Origin: Schistocerca nitens
Taxonomy: Eukaryota > Arthropoda > Insecta > Orthoptera > Acrididae
NCBI RefSeq assembly: GCF_023898315.1
Contig: NC_064614.1
Location: forward strand, 498,000,109-498,064,108
DNA: 64,000 bases
Direction of reading: 5' to 3'
Within the stretch, counting starts at the first letter, position 1, and every line of letters begins with the position of its first letter. Shown here piece by piece: positions 1 through 13,084 of the stretch. The notes below the pieces were generated by a model that worked only from the letters and a program-made list of their open reading frames with translations, did no database searches and was not told the origin of the DNA. The translations under genes and the position numbers were made by a program.

Positions 1-995
1 AACTGTGTTTCAGTAAGTTTCAGTTTCTCACGATCAGAGTTCAGATTGTAGTACACAAAAATTAAATAACAATGACAAAAACCTAATCATCTCTTTAAAT
101 AAATAATATACTTGTGCCAGAAACATTATTCTAAAGCCACATTCAACCTCTGAACTGTCATACATTACACAAAAATGGAATGAATGTCATCTTAAGTTAG
201 AAATCATACCGTTCTCAGTATCAGTGTTTCTCAAACTTGTGGCAGGCTATTCTATAATGTTTGCCATTATCACTAACCTTTTAAATTTCAGACAGCATTC
301 TACCGCAAACTACAAAAAGATAAATTTTCTGATTTATGACAAATTATTCTATGAGCTTTTCTTGTTCCAGAAGAGGCATGCATTGTTTTTAACAGACAGT
401 AAGAAGGCCAAATTGTCAAATGTCGCGCCTCACCTTGAATTTGCTCTCAGCCCTGCCTCATAGTTTGAGACACGCTGATAATTAAAGTTTGAAGACCTAA
501 ATCTGCTGAAAAGAAAAAGAAACCTCTGATGAAGCGACAGCATTAACACTAGTAATAAATTATGAGAAACCTAACACAAATGACAGAAGCTCGTGATCTG
601 CCACAATGTAAGCAAGAGACTACTAGAAGTCAATAATGAATGCAGCGAAATGTTATGTGATGATTATGTGAGTCATTTATTTCACTTTGAAGCAAATATT
701 ACATTTTTCTCTTGTAACAAACATGGCTACATGAGAAAACTACGCCAATTCTCCGCTCACAGGCACATTTTGCACCATTTCTGCCATACCATCTACTGCA
801 AATAACTGTAAAAAATGATTACTATCTTAATACTCCCAGCTAAACAATTTGAAAAATTTGCAAAGCCTACAAAATGTGGCATTCACAAACTATGCATTCT
901 TAATATAATGTCTGATTACGAGTAACCACATATATTACCATTACCAAGTACTAATAATTTTGCCTAAAATGCTTATTCATAACTATTGCAAGTTT

Positions 996-1000
<5 letters not shown>

Positions 1001-1039
<39 letters not shown>

Positions 1040-1042
1040 CCC

Positions 1043-1088
<46 letters not shown>
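1001..1088. repeat. (CT)n-(AC)n compound microsatellite
   Basis: About 37 nt of CT repeat, a short C run, then about 43 nt of AC repeat. Open frames across it are low-complexity artefacts. Confidence 0.95.
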
Positions 1089-1090
<2 letters not shown>

Positions 1091-1401
1091 CACGTTGAGT
1101 GCAATATTTCAAAATTCAACTAGAAGAGAGATTGTTGGTGGGAAACTTGTTTTAGCACCACCACAAATAATTTGTTGCAATGAAGATTAAAAATAACCAC
1201 TGCCATGCTGTGTCATGACACATGCTGCCTTTAATGGACAATTATACTTTCAAATATGTATCCCATTTAGCTGCTGTGAAATTTTAACAAATTTGCAAAG
1301 ACACAAAATACTATGTAATGGTTGTATTGACTGATGTAGTAGTTACAGTTACTACATTAGACATTACATCCCAGGAATCATTTAAGCAGCTTTCTTGAAA
1401 A

Positions 1402-1403
<2 letters not shown>

Positions 1404-1440
<37 letters not shown>
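1404..1440. repeat. (TA)n microsatellite
   Basis: An uninterrupted AT dinucleotide tract of about 37 nt. Confidence 0.95.
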
Positions 1441-1443
<3 letters not shown>

Positions 1444-2084
1444 CAGCATTTTACAGTAACCTTTAAAGGTACTTAAAACCACTACTGCCATTTGACAAAC
1501 AGAACTTTAATACAGAACTTCTGGCTTTTACTCTCAGTATTTTTTCGAGATGATACATAATCCCACCTGAGCAATTTGGGAACAGACATATGGCTCATAC
1601 AACAGATGGTTAATTTTGCTTCAGATAAAAGCTTTGAAAAACACACAGTACCACTATCATTTTATATTCTCAAGAATATAATCAATTTCCATATTTAAAG
1701 GTATGTGATAACTGACAAGGTTGTGGCATAGGAGCAGTGAGTATTAAGAATATGGTGTGCTGAAAGCAAATTCAATGGAGACTTTACAAATAATAAATAA
1801 CAAAAACAGGATGAGAATGTCACTGGTGATATGAAAAAGATCAATGTAATGTGATGCACAACTAGCAATAGAAATTTTTAACTGAAGTAGGATACAAACA
1901 TAACAGTAACAATATTTTTGATAAAATGTACTAAAGACTTTGAACTAGTTTTAAAAATGGTATCTTTAATAACAACAGTATATGTACTACAAATCTTTAG
2001 GAAAGACAGACTGGTGTGAGAAAATACTGCTGAAAGTTTGTACACAAGAATTTTGGGTGAAAAAAGAAAGGTTCCACATTATGA

Positions 2085-2145
2085 CGATTGATCGTGCAAA
2101 ATGATATACGGAACAGGAAAGTAATTAACTAGGCTAAAATAGCTA
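2085..2145 (+). repeat. Possible LINE 3'-tail fragment
   Basis: Shares the pattern CACATTATGA...ATCATGCAAAATGAT...GGAA with 33262-33320. The pattern resembles the 3' end of CR1/Jockey-type LINEs that I recall from grasshopper sequence. No coding part is attached. Confidence 0.3.
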
Positions 2146-3690
2146 TTGTGTGATGGAAGAGGTTCAGTGAAGCAATATTACCAGTGACGGAACAAAACAT
2201 CATCAATCAGTACTTTAGAATGACAACTGGCAACTCTCAACAGAGAATTCAAGACTATCACTAATTTAATATAAAATGAGTTCAACCAAAAGGTACTGCA
2301 CCACAAAAGTATTCACTGACTGACCACAGAAAAAAAATACCAGTATTATAAGTACTTCGCAGAGATGTGAACATCTAATAATACAGTGTGTATAAACATT
2401 TAACTTCTGGCAGCTGTTCCAATTTTGCTAACAGGATAGCAAATTTTCTCTCTCACACAAATTCAGTCATTAACTGAGTTTAAGTACAACAGCTCATGAT
2501 AATCTAGGACAATTGTCAGGAACTATGTAGCAGTGTGTTGAAAAGGCTAGTTTTCAGACAGGATTCTGAAAAATTTCAAAGCATAAAATTTCAATAGCCT
2601 TTTGGACAGCCTATGAATTACAACTGTCGAAAAAGTGAGCATCATGTGTTAAACTCATTGGGGACTGAGGTACTAATGACGCAAATGGTCTATTCACAAA
2701 CAGAATATAGTACCAGAGAACAATTAAAGACTTTCACTGGTAAGAAAGTGTCACTGTCAAGGCAGTTTATATGATTTCTGTTTTAATATGAGCCAAGGAG
2801 AGGAACACAAGAATCAAGGATGCGGTGAGAACAACAATTTATTCCTATGTCAATGAGGAAAATGTAAATAGTTGGAGATAGAATTTGAAGATCTCATCCG
2901 GAATACGAAGGAAGCCCTCTTCTGTAGACAGAAGAGACTTTCTGGAAGGTGTGATCCCGCACAGATCTTATGAAAGCATGAGGAGAAACTGCGTGCCTTT
3001 TCCATATGGGTGACAAATATTCTTCTGTGGACCTGCAACAGCCTCTGGAATCTAACAGTATGACAATTCTTTGTGGCATAATGCAGCTGAGTGGGTGGAG
3101 GGGGAGGGGGGGGGGTGTAGAAACCGGAATTGTGATGCCTATTTAACTGTATACATACTTTGTATGCTTCACAATATATTTTCAGAAATAATGAGATTTT
3201 CTGTCTGTACAAAAACATACATAATTTATAATTTCAGGTGCCAAATCATTTACTACTACTACTACTACTACTACAACTACACAAAAAGGAGCCCACTACT
3301 TCAGATCAAACTGAATTCTTGCATCACCTCAATTACATATCTTTTGCATTTTCTTTTAAAAAATGCTGAACTGCCTTGATACACCTCTCACTACTGTGTG
3401 TTCATAGGAAAATTTCATGGAGTTTCACAAATCAAACACATATGTAACTGTCACAGGAAAAACTATATACTCTAGTAATTTAACCCAACTATCCCTTCAT
3501 TCCTTTGCTTTGCTCTAACCACCCCTTTTTCTCATTCAAAATAAAGTCTTCACAGAGGGTAATATGCAATCCTCAAATAGATTCACTCATCTTAAACAGG
3601 GTCACAAAAATTGCATTTACAAGTCAGAATTTCAAATACAGTGTGTTTCAACATGGCAGTTGAAAACTTTTAGGGTTGGGAGGAGTAGAA

Positions 3691-4112
<422 letters not shown>

Positions 4113-4210
4113 AAGGAACGACACCAACAGGTTAATAAAATGATTATGCTTGCCAGGAGACGTCGCCGGTAGTGCAACCGACTTTTTGAAACCAGATATA
4201 CAGTTCTTTA

Positions 4211-4560
4211 GGTTAACCAGACTATTTGCTTCAACTTTTTTAATGCTACTGAGTGTTACACAAAATTCCAATTTTTTTTTTGACAATTACTTGTAAATGA
4301 GCGCCTATCAGAGTGAAAAGCTGCAGTGTGCGATACCTAGGATCTTAACCTATGTAACCGTATGGGTATTACAACCTGCAGCCACTCACTATGGTAGGCC
4401 CTCATTTACAAGTAATTGACAATAAAAGTTTCTTAATTCTGTGATCCTCAATAACATTAGAAAAGTAAAATTATGTAGTCTGGTTGTGTGGTGGAGTGGA
4501 GAGTATAATAGCTCCACATGCAAAAGGTTGTGGGTTCTATGCTTCACAGGTGCAGTGTAT
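4211..4560 (+). repeat. Hairpin repeat with a tRNA-like Pol III promoter
   Basis: Imperfect inverted arms at 4211-4301 and 4401-4486 meet around a centre; the innermost 18 bp or so are perfect (ATTACTTGTAAATGAG against its complement). To the right of the second arm, TGGTGGAGTGG at 4489-4499 fits box A and GGTTCTATGC at 4533-4542 fits box B, 33 bp apart. A related diverged copy in the opposite orientation lies at 6905-7127. Likely a tRNA-derived SINE family with a foldback part. Confidence 0.5.
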
Positions 4561-4787
4561 TTTTTTTAAACCTTTATCAAAATGACTCATCACTATGTTT
4601 AATCAGCTAATTAGTTTCAATGTAATTTTTAATTTCTATTCCTTTGTCACATTATTTTGATCACCATATCAAGTTTTTTCATTAGTTTTATTTTCTTTAT
4701 GTTTTCTTTTTCCAATCGGAATTTTTGTAAACATTAATTCAATTACCTTGAATAAAATTTTTACCCTCAGCAGAGTGTGCGCTGATC

Positions 4788-4929
4788 TGAAACTTCCTGG
4801 CAGATCAAACCTGTGTGCCGGACCGAGACTCGAACTTGGGACCTTCGCTTTTCACTGGCAAGTGCTCTACCGGGTCCCAAGTTCGGGTCTCTGTCCAGCA
4901 CATAGTTTTAATCTACCAGGAACCTTCAT
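4788..4929. repeat. tRNA-derived palindrome
   Basis: Arms at about 4789-4843 and 4871-4928 are inverted copies (GAAACTTCCTGGCAGAT...CTCGAACTTGGGACC). Read on the minus strand, the left arm and centre resemble a tRNA from the D-arm region (TAGAGCACTTGCC) through the T arm (GGTCCCAAGTTCGAGTCTC) with a trailing unique sequence. The same tail is repeated in reverse on the right. I recognise the unit as a widespread tRNA-derived repeat; no functional tRNA is claimed. Confidence 0.6.
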
Positions 4930-4990
4930 GAATTCATTATAATATACAATTTCAATCTACCAGTTAAAGAACAAATGACCAAATTTTATA

Positions 4991-6459
4991 TACACACGAA
5001 AAAAAAGTTTTGCATCACCCCGGTTCCCAAAACTCCTGCAGATGTTGAATATGGATATTGTATCGCAGATACAGTCACTTAGACTTTTCAGAGATGTCAC
5101 TAAACCTGCCCAAGGATGTAAACAACCAGGCATGAGCAGTGACTATTAGCCGATCAGTTGCAGTCATTCCACCAGGAAAGAGGTACATGGCTCGTGTTGT
5201 CTGAAGTTCAACCACGCCTAGATGGTCACTAACGCGGTTCAATCACATCCGCATTGCTACTTTGTGCCAGGAAGGGCTCTCAAAAAGGAAGTGTCCAGGC
5301 GTCTCTGAGTGAACCAAAGTAATGTTGTTCAGACATGGAGGAGACAAAGAGAGACAGGAACTGTCAATGACATGCCTTGCTCAGGCTACCTAAGGGCTAC
5401 GACTGCAGTGGATGACCACTACCTACGGATTATGGCTCTGAGGAACCCCGACAGCAACACCACCATGTTGAATAATGACTTCTGTGCAGCCACAGGACGT
5501 TGTGTTATGACTCAAACTGTGCGCAATAGGCTGCATGATCAGCAACTTCATTCCCGACGTCCATGGTGAGGTCCATCTCTGTAACCACGACACCATGCAG
5601 TGCGGTACATATTGGCCCGTCCATCTCTGTAACGACACCATGCAGTGCGGTACATATTGGCCCAACAACATGGCGAATGGACCACTCAGGATTGGTATCA
5701 CATTCTCTTCAACGATGAGTCGCATATGCCTTCAACCTGACAATTATTAGAGACTTGTTTGGAGGCAACCTGGTCAGTCTGAATGCCATAGGCACACTGT
5801 CCAGCGAGTGCAGCAAGGTGGAGGTTCCCTGATGTTTTGGGGTGGCATTATGTAGGGCAAACGTACACCGCTGGTTGTCATGGAAGGCGCCGTAATGGCT
5901 GTACGATACGTGAATGCCATCCTCCGATCGATAGTGCAACCATATTAGCGAGGCATTTGTCTTCATGGATGACAATTTGCACCCCCGTCATGCACATCTT
6001 GTGGATGACTTCCTTCAGGGTAATGATATTGCTAGTGTGGCCAGTATGTTCTCCAGACATGAACCCTATCGAACATGCCTGGGATAGAATGAAAAGGGCT
6101 GTTTATGAACGACGTGACCCACCAACCATTCTGAGGTACGTACACCTAATCGCCGTTGAGGAGTGGGGCAATCTGGACCAACAGCGCCTTGATGAAGTTG
6201 TGGATAGTATGCCACAATGAATACAGGCATGCATCAATACAAGAGGATGTGCTACTGGGTATTAGAGGTATTGGTGTGTACAGCAATCTGGACCACCACT
6301 CCTGAAGGTCTCTGTATGGTGGTACAATATACAATATGTGGTTTTCATGAGCAATAAAAAAGAGCGGAAATGATCTTTATGTTGATCTCTTCCAATTTTC
6401 TGTACAAGTTTCGGAACTCTCAGAACCGAGGGGATTCAAAACTTTTTTTGATGTGTGTA
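4991..6459 (+). mobile_element. Decayed Tc1-like DNA transposon
   Basis: About 1.47 kb with imperfect terminal inverted repeats: TACACAC...AAAAAAAGTTTTG...CGGTTC at the left end is mirrored at the right end (6459 inward). Plus-strand fragments give the Tc1 helix-turn-helix part at 5309-5569 (WRRQRETGTVND, TVRNRLHDQQLHSRRPW), the first catalytic region as NDESH near 5705-5720, and the C-terminal SPDMNPIEHAWDRMK (final D and E of the triad) at 6053-6097. The frames are separated by stops and shifts, so no transposase can be made. A 48-bp segment at 5571-5618 is duplicated in tandem at 5619-5663. Confidence 0.85.
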
Positions 6460-6904
6460 TTTATATTGACTGTGCAGTGGTATAAAAATTAATTTTCGTA
6501 ACCAGACATGCAACTTTTTTGCATGGTAATCATGACAAAAACATTTAAAACATAATCTAAATACCTAACACACTATGGGCAAAATAACGCCGAAGATGAA
6601 ATTCAAACAAAATGAGAGATATGTATAATTAATACAATAATGCAGACAAAACAACAGAATGATAAAAGAAATTAAACTGAAATCAATACATAAAATTAAA
6701 GAGAAACACATGAACAAAGATTTCAAGTGGAAAAAGAATGACAGTAAGAAAAATTGAAAAATTAGAGCAAATTAACTACTTGATACAATTCAAATGATGT
6801 GACTAAGAAATGAAAATTAATTTCATTTCCAACCAATCAATAGATAAAAATTATGATCAAAGTCATTTCAATAAAGATTTAAAAATAAAAAAAAAAAAAA
6901 AAAT

Positions 6905-7127
6905 TCTGCAACTAGCAAGCTTCAAAGCTACAACCTCCTGCATGTGAAGCTAGTATCCCATTCATTAAAAGACAACCAAACTATCTGTTTCAAGCCTTTT
7001 TAAAGCTCTAAGTGTCACACAAAATTCCGAAATTTTTTTTCATCAATTACTTCTAAATGACAGTCCACAAGTGTGAATGGTTGCAGTATGCGATACCAAG
7101 GATCTTAACTTATATAACCACATAGAT
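6905..7127 (-). repeat. Second, inverted copy of the 4211-4560 repeat
   Basis: 6973-7127 aligns with 4217-4370 (ACACAAAATTCC, CAATTACTT, TATGCGATACC, GATCTTAAC). 6905-6975 matches the reverse complement of the tRNA-like part of the first copy (CTTCACATGCAGGAGGTTGT against CTCCACATGCAAAAGGTTGT). Strongly diverged. Confidence 0.45.
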
Positions 7128-7134
7128 AGTTTCA

Positions 7135-8290
7135 AAAGTTGATTCCACTGCTGGGGGACCTCACCTTGTTAGCACAGCAGAAACAAGGAAATAAAAACAA
7201 AAACAGACAATGACAGGCATCAAAGAAGGGGTTCGACAATATGACTTCCGAGGATGAAACAGGCCTCACACCTCTGATGCATGGAAGATTTGGTGTCCTG
7301 GAAAATACCGGCATGTCCTGGACTACTACAAATGCTGCGATGATGCATGCAGGAAGTTCCTCAGCACTGGCAATAGGATTTCACACACCAGTGTCATTTT
7401 GTATCCCCAGAGTACAGGCAACTGAGGTGTTGCAATCTCACTGGCCAATGCAGTGGACCACCCTGACTGATCTAATGTTGACGATATGTTGCATTCATGT
7501 GGCGACACATCAAGGCTGTAATGTGACGGGGCCCCATCTGGCTGAAATCATATGCCAAAAGCATCACATTGTGATTATGTGCATCTTTCAACAACTGCAG
7601 CAATACTACTGAAGAAAGTTGAGATAGCTTGCACATGTCAAACACTGGAGCAACAAGTAGTCCGATGAGGTGGTCCCCAGTTATGTCGTGTCATACATTA
7701 ACTGAAAACCATTTCTGGGCTGCATGGCTTCTTGTTGCATGTGAGTTCTCCTCCAACCACACGTGAGTGTTACGTGGGTTGAACATTCCCTCTCACAAGG
7801 ATGTCGCTTCATTGCGAGCAGACTGGTGGCTGAGAAACACAGATCTCTTGCATGCATCTGTAAATACCACTATGCAAAGGCCACTTGTGGAACAAAATTG
7901 TCTTCAAGCACTAATTGCATGTGCTGAATGTGAAACGGATGCATGGAGTTGTCATGCAGGCTCCACCTGATACTGCTGTGGGAAATCCCAATATGACTAG
8001 CAATAGCCCAGATACTGGCACAGGGATGTTCTATACCACCCCCAGCAGTCTCTTTGCTGGTTAACATTGATGCTGTCCTCTCACATTGTTGCCTCTTCTC
8101 ACTGAAGGACCCCCTTTCAGACAACCTCCTGTGGAGGCAGACGAAGGTGTGGCAGAGGGTTTGCCTTGTGGGGTAAAGTTGGGAGTACAACCACTGTGTG
8201 GCAGGTCACTGCGATCACCGGCCCCAGATGCCAGATGCATATCAGCAACATGCCATCCTACTTCCACCCTGTTGGTAGGCAAAATGAAGC
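7135..8290 (-). mobile_element. Decayed mariner-type transposon (DUF4817 transposase family)
   Basis: Minus-strand fragments follow the order of the DUF4817-type insect mariner transposases: ADMHLASGAG near 8250, an HTH region with LHRRLSERGSFS and SSIRWSLHDNSMHPFH at about 8130-7930, then HVWLEENSHA-like sequence and HDITGDHLIG around 7770-7660, WFQPDGAPSHYSLDV (second catalytic Asp) near 7540, and WGYKMTLVCEI (canonical WGYIKGLVYET) near 7400. Reading frame changes several times and the catalytic blocks are mutated, so it is a pseudogene. TIRs were not recognised. A second member of the family lies at 42761-43765. Confidence 0.7.
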
Positions 8291-8839
8291 TTCACAGTGA
8301 CTGTGTCCACAACAACTGTGGACATGCTGCATAATCTGAAATTGCAGGTGTATGTGGCACCACCGACTGTGTACGCCAGCCAAAACTGTGAGTGTTTTAT
8401 CTGTATTAAGCATAATAAACATTTGTTCTCACTCTGTTCGTGTCCTTCCTTTGCTTTGTGTGTAACTGCTACAGTGCCAGAAAAGCATCTCCGACCATGC
8501 ACTGCTACACCACTTTCCATCGTGAAACACCCAATAGAGTACAACAGGTAGTTTCTAATGATATACTAAAACAACTTCTGCTACCAAAAGTCACAATGCA
8601 GCAGTTGGCTAATATTTGTAACCGACAATTATTTACTGTCTACCTCTACCTTTCCATGATGTCACAACATTTAAGTACATGTTAATATCCCTCATCAAGA
8701 ACTGGGCCCTTCCATGTGACAGCCTACATGGTGTCAGGACAATGGGAAAAAGGTGGGTTATAAAGATGTCAGTATCTTAACTAGAGATGGAATCTTGTCT
8801 TGCTCAAAACAGTTGGGGAAAAAATATATAAAAACAAAG

Positions 8840-9015
8840 ATGAGGTGACTTACCGAACGAAGGCGCTGGCAGGTCGATAGACACACAAACAAACACAAAC
8901 ATACACACAAAATTCTAGCTTTCGCAACCAACGGTTGCCTCATCAGGAAAGAGGGAAGGAGAGGGAAAGATGAAAGGATGTGGGTTTTAAGGGAGAGGGT
9001 AAGGAGTCATTCCAA
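8840..9015 (-). repeat. Penelope-type element 3' tail (fragment)
   Basis: Contains GTGACTTACCGAACGAAGGCGC, a (CAAA/CACA)-rich centre, CTTTCGCAACCAACGGTTGCC and TCAGGAAAGAGGGAAGG. I recognise this as the complement of the 3' UTR of a very common grasshopper Penelope-like family. No coding part is attached here. It shares layout with the tail at 36590-36690: a GAAAGCT motif, a variable T/G-rich stretch, then CTGCC...GGT(A/G)(A/G)GT near the end. Confidence 0.5.
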
Positions 9016-10017
9016 TCCCGGGAGCGGAAAGACTTACCTTAAGGTAAGACTGTACTTATGAAAAGAAACAACGTGGAACCACAACCAGTTGAGATAATAT
9101 TCAGAAACCAACAATTTCATAGTTTTCCAGTGAATGCATTTTATTTGCTAGTCCATTTAATTAGCTTTTGTATTTGTTTTGAACTTTGTTTTCAAACACC
9201 TAGTCAAAACACAAGTACAGAAAAATTAACAAAACCTACTATATTGTCAGTAAGATCCAATAAATTTCATCCCCCTCCCCAGCATGAACTCTCAATGCGA
9301 AATTACCTTTGTATCGGAACACATTTTAAAGTTTTCAGAAAGTGGAATATTGTTAGTACATCTCTTCCCCAATACAGTACATCCATTTTTGGAAATATCA
9401 GTCCCAACTGCACTAAAACCCATGTTAAAATGACTTGTTTGTGCATTTTCCCTTTACACTTAGCTTCTTCAAATTTGGCAGTACTGGTACTGTTTTTGGG
9501 GCCACTGCAACTTTGGCCACAGAGTACTGAGGGTGGTGGGAGTAGGATGTTTGCAACCATGTGGTACAGTAATGTGCAGGGAGACAGTGCTATTTAGTGC
9601 TGGCAACTCTGAAAACCATATATCGTTTGCTATGGTAGGAATGACGTGCAGAAGTAGTTTGTATACATTGTCACTTGCTCCAATTACTTCTGTAGAAGCC
9701 GAACAATACATCAATAGCAAGTAAATCAGCCTCTGATTTTTCTTTATTCCTGTTTTAACATTTGACTGACTCTTAAGTCTGATTTTTTTTCTGTGTTGAA
9801 CAGAACACCGGTACTTTATGGATAGAAAGACAATCTGAGCAAAGTGGAACATTATTCATGAAGTGGACAAAAATCCACATATGAAGCATGTTGACATTGC
9901 ATAAACTGAACATTCTCCATCAACATTAAATGCTACAGCAGATCATTTGGTAAAATAGTTGGGCTTCATAGATTTCAAAGGAAGCAATGGTTGAATCAAT
10001 GAGTTCAAGTACCAACA

Positions 10018-10024
<7 letters not shown>

Positions 10025-10071
<47 letters not shown>
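10025..10071. repeat. (GT)n microsatellite
   Basis: About 47 nt of GT repeat followed by a degenerate extension; it lies within the Tigger-type remnant. Confidence 0.95.
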
Positions 10072-10073
<2 letters not shown>

Positions 10074-10346
10074 CGTGCGTGTGGTCGTGTCTACGGGTGA
10101 TTCTAGAAGCACGAACACTGACACTGCTCAGTCACAGAATTATTCTTCCATCAATCATAGAAAAGTATAGTTCCAATGACATTTTCAATGCAGACAAACT
10201 CTCATGATCTGACGAGAAAAATGCCACAGTGGAAAATTTTCTAGAAAGACATCTTTACTGTGTTGAAATGAAAGTAGAACAGAAAAGTTTGTGCCACAAA
10301 TAGTTGGGAAGGCAAAGAGTTCACCATGTTTCAAAAAATGCGCAGT

Positions 10347-10393
10347 CATTGCAATGTAAGGACATTGCAACGTAAGGACATTGCAATGTAAGG
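10347..10393. repeat. 16-bp tandem triplication
   Basis: Three copies of CATTGCAATGTAAGGA with one T-to-C difference in the middle copy and the last base missing in the third. Confidence 0.9.
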
Positions 10394-13051
10394 CATTACT
10401 GTAAATGCATGGGGGTGAGAACAACCGTATTTGAACAATTATTGCATTCCTGAGATGTAAGGTTGGGTATTAGAAATAGGAAAATCATACTGTTTATTGA
10501 TCAATACGCAGTGCACCCCTAAGATTTGTTGAATCTATGTAGTATAAATGTAGTGTTTTAGTTTCTCCCAACTGTACAAGCCACTTGACAAAGGCATTAT
10601 AAAATGCCTGAAACAAGAATACCAGAGGATTCTTGTACAGAAGATGATGTGAAATACAATCTTTGATGCTACACATTGTTTAAGAAGTGTCTGGGATTCT
10701 GTGCACGAAAGCACTATCTCGAAAGGCTTCAAGAAGACTGTTTTCCACCTGATACTTATAGGAGACATCACACCAGGAAATAAAGTAATTGCAGCTACAC
10801 AATGGTAGCTAGTAATGGAGTCAAGAAGAAAACAGTGGATACCTTAGCTTTGATGAATATGTTGAGTGTGATGTTGCCATCAGTCAGTCCATGACAACTG
10901 ATTAAGTCTTGCAGAAACAGATGGCAGAGAAACAACAACAAAGAAGACAAGAATGAACTGGAACCTACTCTGGTTCCTACAACACCAAAAGCTACTCAAG
11001 TAATGGATACAGTTGAGTTATGTTTTCAGTTCTGAAGTCAACAAAGTAGTGACTAACACTTTAACTAATCTGGACAATACAATATTAAAATTAGGATGAA
11101 AGAAACAATTAGATGTGTTTTCAAACCTTTGTGAAGATGGGACTACACATGGTATGTCACTGTGTTATGTAGGCTAACATGATGTGCAATATAATGGTGG
11201 TGTGTTGAAATGACAACCCCTATTCAGTTACCAGCAGTTATTCACTAATGGATATGTTAATAATGATGTTCATTTGTTCTGAGAAGTAATATAAATTACT
11301 ATTTTAGCACATTTTTTCTACATCACATGCTAGACATGGATTTTAGTTGCTCGAGGTTGTGTTCTCTTGTCTTTTCTGCATTCCAACTGGCTGATGGCGT
11401 AAGTGTACACACACAATATATTTGATATAGCCAATGTTGCCGTGTTTAATACATTTTTGCTTCTTATATATCAATGCACAATTTTGAGATTTTTGGATGT
11501 GACATCGTCTTGAAAAGTTGTCTTTTCAATCACAATTTATTGAGACAGCATGTCAACATGCATAGCATTTTGATGTCTCTTATTACCATAAATATGGTAA
11601 CCTCTAATTCCGCATTTTCCACCATTGAACAAATCGAATAATTACCAAATCAGATAATTTTGCTAATACATTTTCCTGCTTATAATATTCAAAATCTCTG
11701 GTCCTTTTAAAAACATGCAAATGAGATTTCACTGTACATTCTCAATGGATGTAGCACAAGACTTTGCCCACAAAAGTATTAAAGGTCTCCGAATACTTGT
11801 ACCTCTGAGGTAAGCAACTGATTACAGTTTTATTTTATTTAATGGAATGTTTCATTTGTTTTCTATAATTTAAGTGTAAAATAAGTACTACAGCAACTAC
11901 AAACTGTGACACCCATTTTTCATCACAGTAATTTGTCTTCCATGCAAGCTCAAACGCCAAAATATTCGTGTCCGAAAACATTTTAGACTGTGTAAAAGAA
12001 CATAACAGCAGCTGAGCTACTGCAAAGAAAATCTAACATGCAATGTTCTTATGACACAGTTAAGAAGAGTTTAACCCTAACACGACAATAAAAAAAAATT
12101 CCACCTGTACCCTTTAAAAAATGAGTAACATGTTGCTATTCTTAGTCATACCTGCACATTTACAACCTACAGGAAGTACTATTAATTGATACCTGACTAA
12201 GTATTTCACGGCTCTTTGAATGGCGAGTTCTACCCAACGAATTTTGATTTTCGAAACTAAAATACCTGGAACAAATAAGAGATGGAGCATGTTATTTTCT
12301 GTGAAATATTCTCATGCCCATGGTTTTCTCTTAGTTGGCATCAATATTGCTTTCTCTTGACATATTTAATACAACTCTTTCATACATCTACCAACCAAAA
12401 TGGGCATCTGTAAGTGAATCACCCAATTTTTCTCATTTGTTTGGCAATGCAGACTACTACATTGCAACATACACTATATTTGCTGTGAAAAGAAGGCAAC
12501 ATTTCAATTTATGAGAGCCTACTGGCACACCACGGGAGTCTGGTCATGTTGACCTCGGACTGAATGCAACGGGAAGGTGATTATGTTTCTGCAATCCTCA
12601 CAAAACAGTTTTACAAGAAATATACCACTAAGTTCTTAGGTGTCTAGGCCTGTGCCCCAATTTCTCATCCCGAGTGTGAACATTCAACAAGTTTTCTATC
12701 CGATTTGATAAAGACGAACATTTCTATTTTTAGGCTATAAATATCTTTGTGCAAATAACTACTAACGTGTACGTATTTCAGTAATTGCAAGTCCGCACAC
12801 ATTTCTATGCATCTTGACTACTTACATCTAAAACAGTAAAAGTCAGCCGATGTCTGGCCACTGATGCATATTGTCATTACTGACTTTAATCATAAGCAAT
12901 ACTATGTGCATTGTAATAGTAATCAAATGCCAGGTTCCACTCTCACCCATACATAGCTTTGTAGTAGAAGTATTCTTACTGAATGTGTCAAATAATGCAT
13001 TTTCAATTTTAATTGTATGAAGCATTTCAGCATTATTTACCACCATGTGTC

Positions 13052-13083
<32 letters not shown>
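13052..13083. repeat. (TAG)n microsatellite
   Basis: Ten or so GTA/TAG triplets in a row. Confidence 0.95.

Positions 13084-13084
<1 letters not shown>

Larger units (their letters stand above)
9870..11100 (+). mobile_element. Tigger/jerky-type (pogo superfamily) transposase remnant
   Basis: Plus-strand pieces in family order: FIDFKGSNGWINEFKYQHHF-like CENP-B/HTH sequence at about 9960-10022; LPSIIEKYSSNDIFNADK at 10146-10196 (family: first catalytic Asp in NADETG); KFVPQIVGKAKSSPCFKK at 10286-10339 (family LVIGKSKxPRCFKN); FDEYVECDVA and ELEPTLVPTTPKA-like C-terminal sequence at about 10850-11000. A (GT)n tract sits inside the element at 10025-10071, and a 16-bp tandem triplication at 10347-10393. 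Heavily decayed, no open transposase. A TIR-like end may lie near 11735. Confidence 0.55.

Noticed and set aside
4788-4929. A functional tRNA gene
   Set aside because: Only part of the cloverleaf is present, and it is flanked by repeat tail and inverted on itself, so it is a tRNA-derived repeat.
9058-9597. A 179-codon plus-strand open frame
   Set aside because: No recognisable domain, no repeat similarity, no splice context; the composition looks like translated noncoding DNA.
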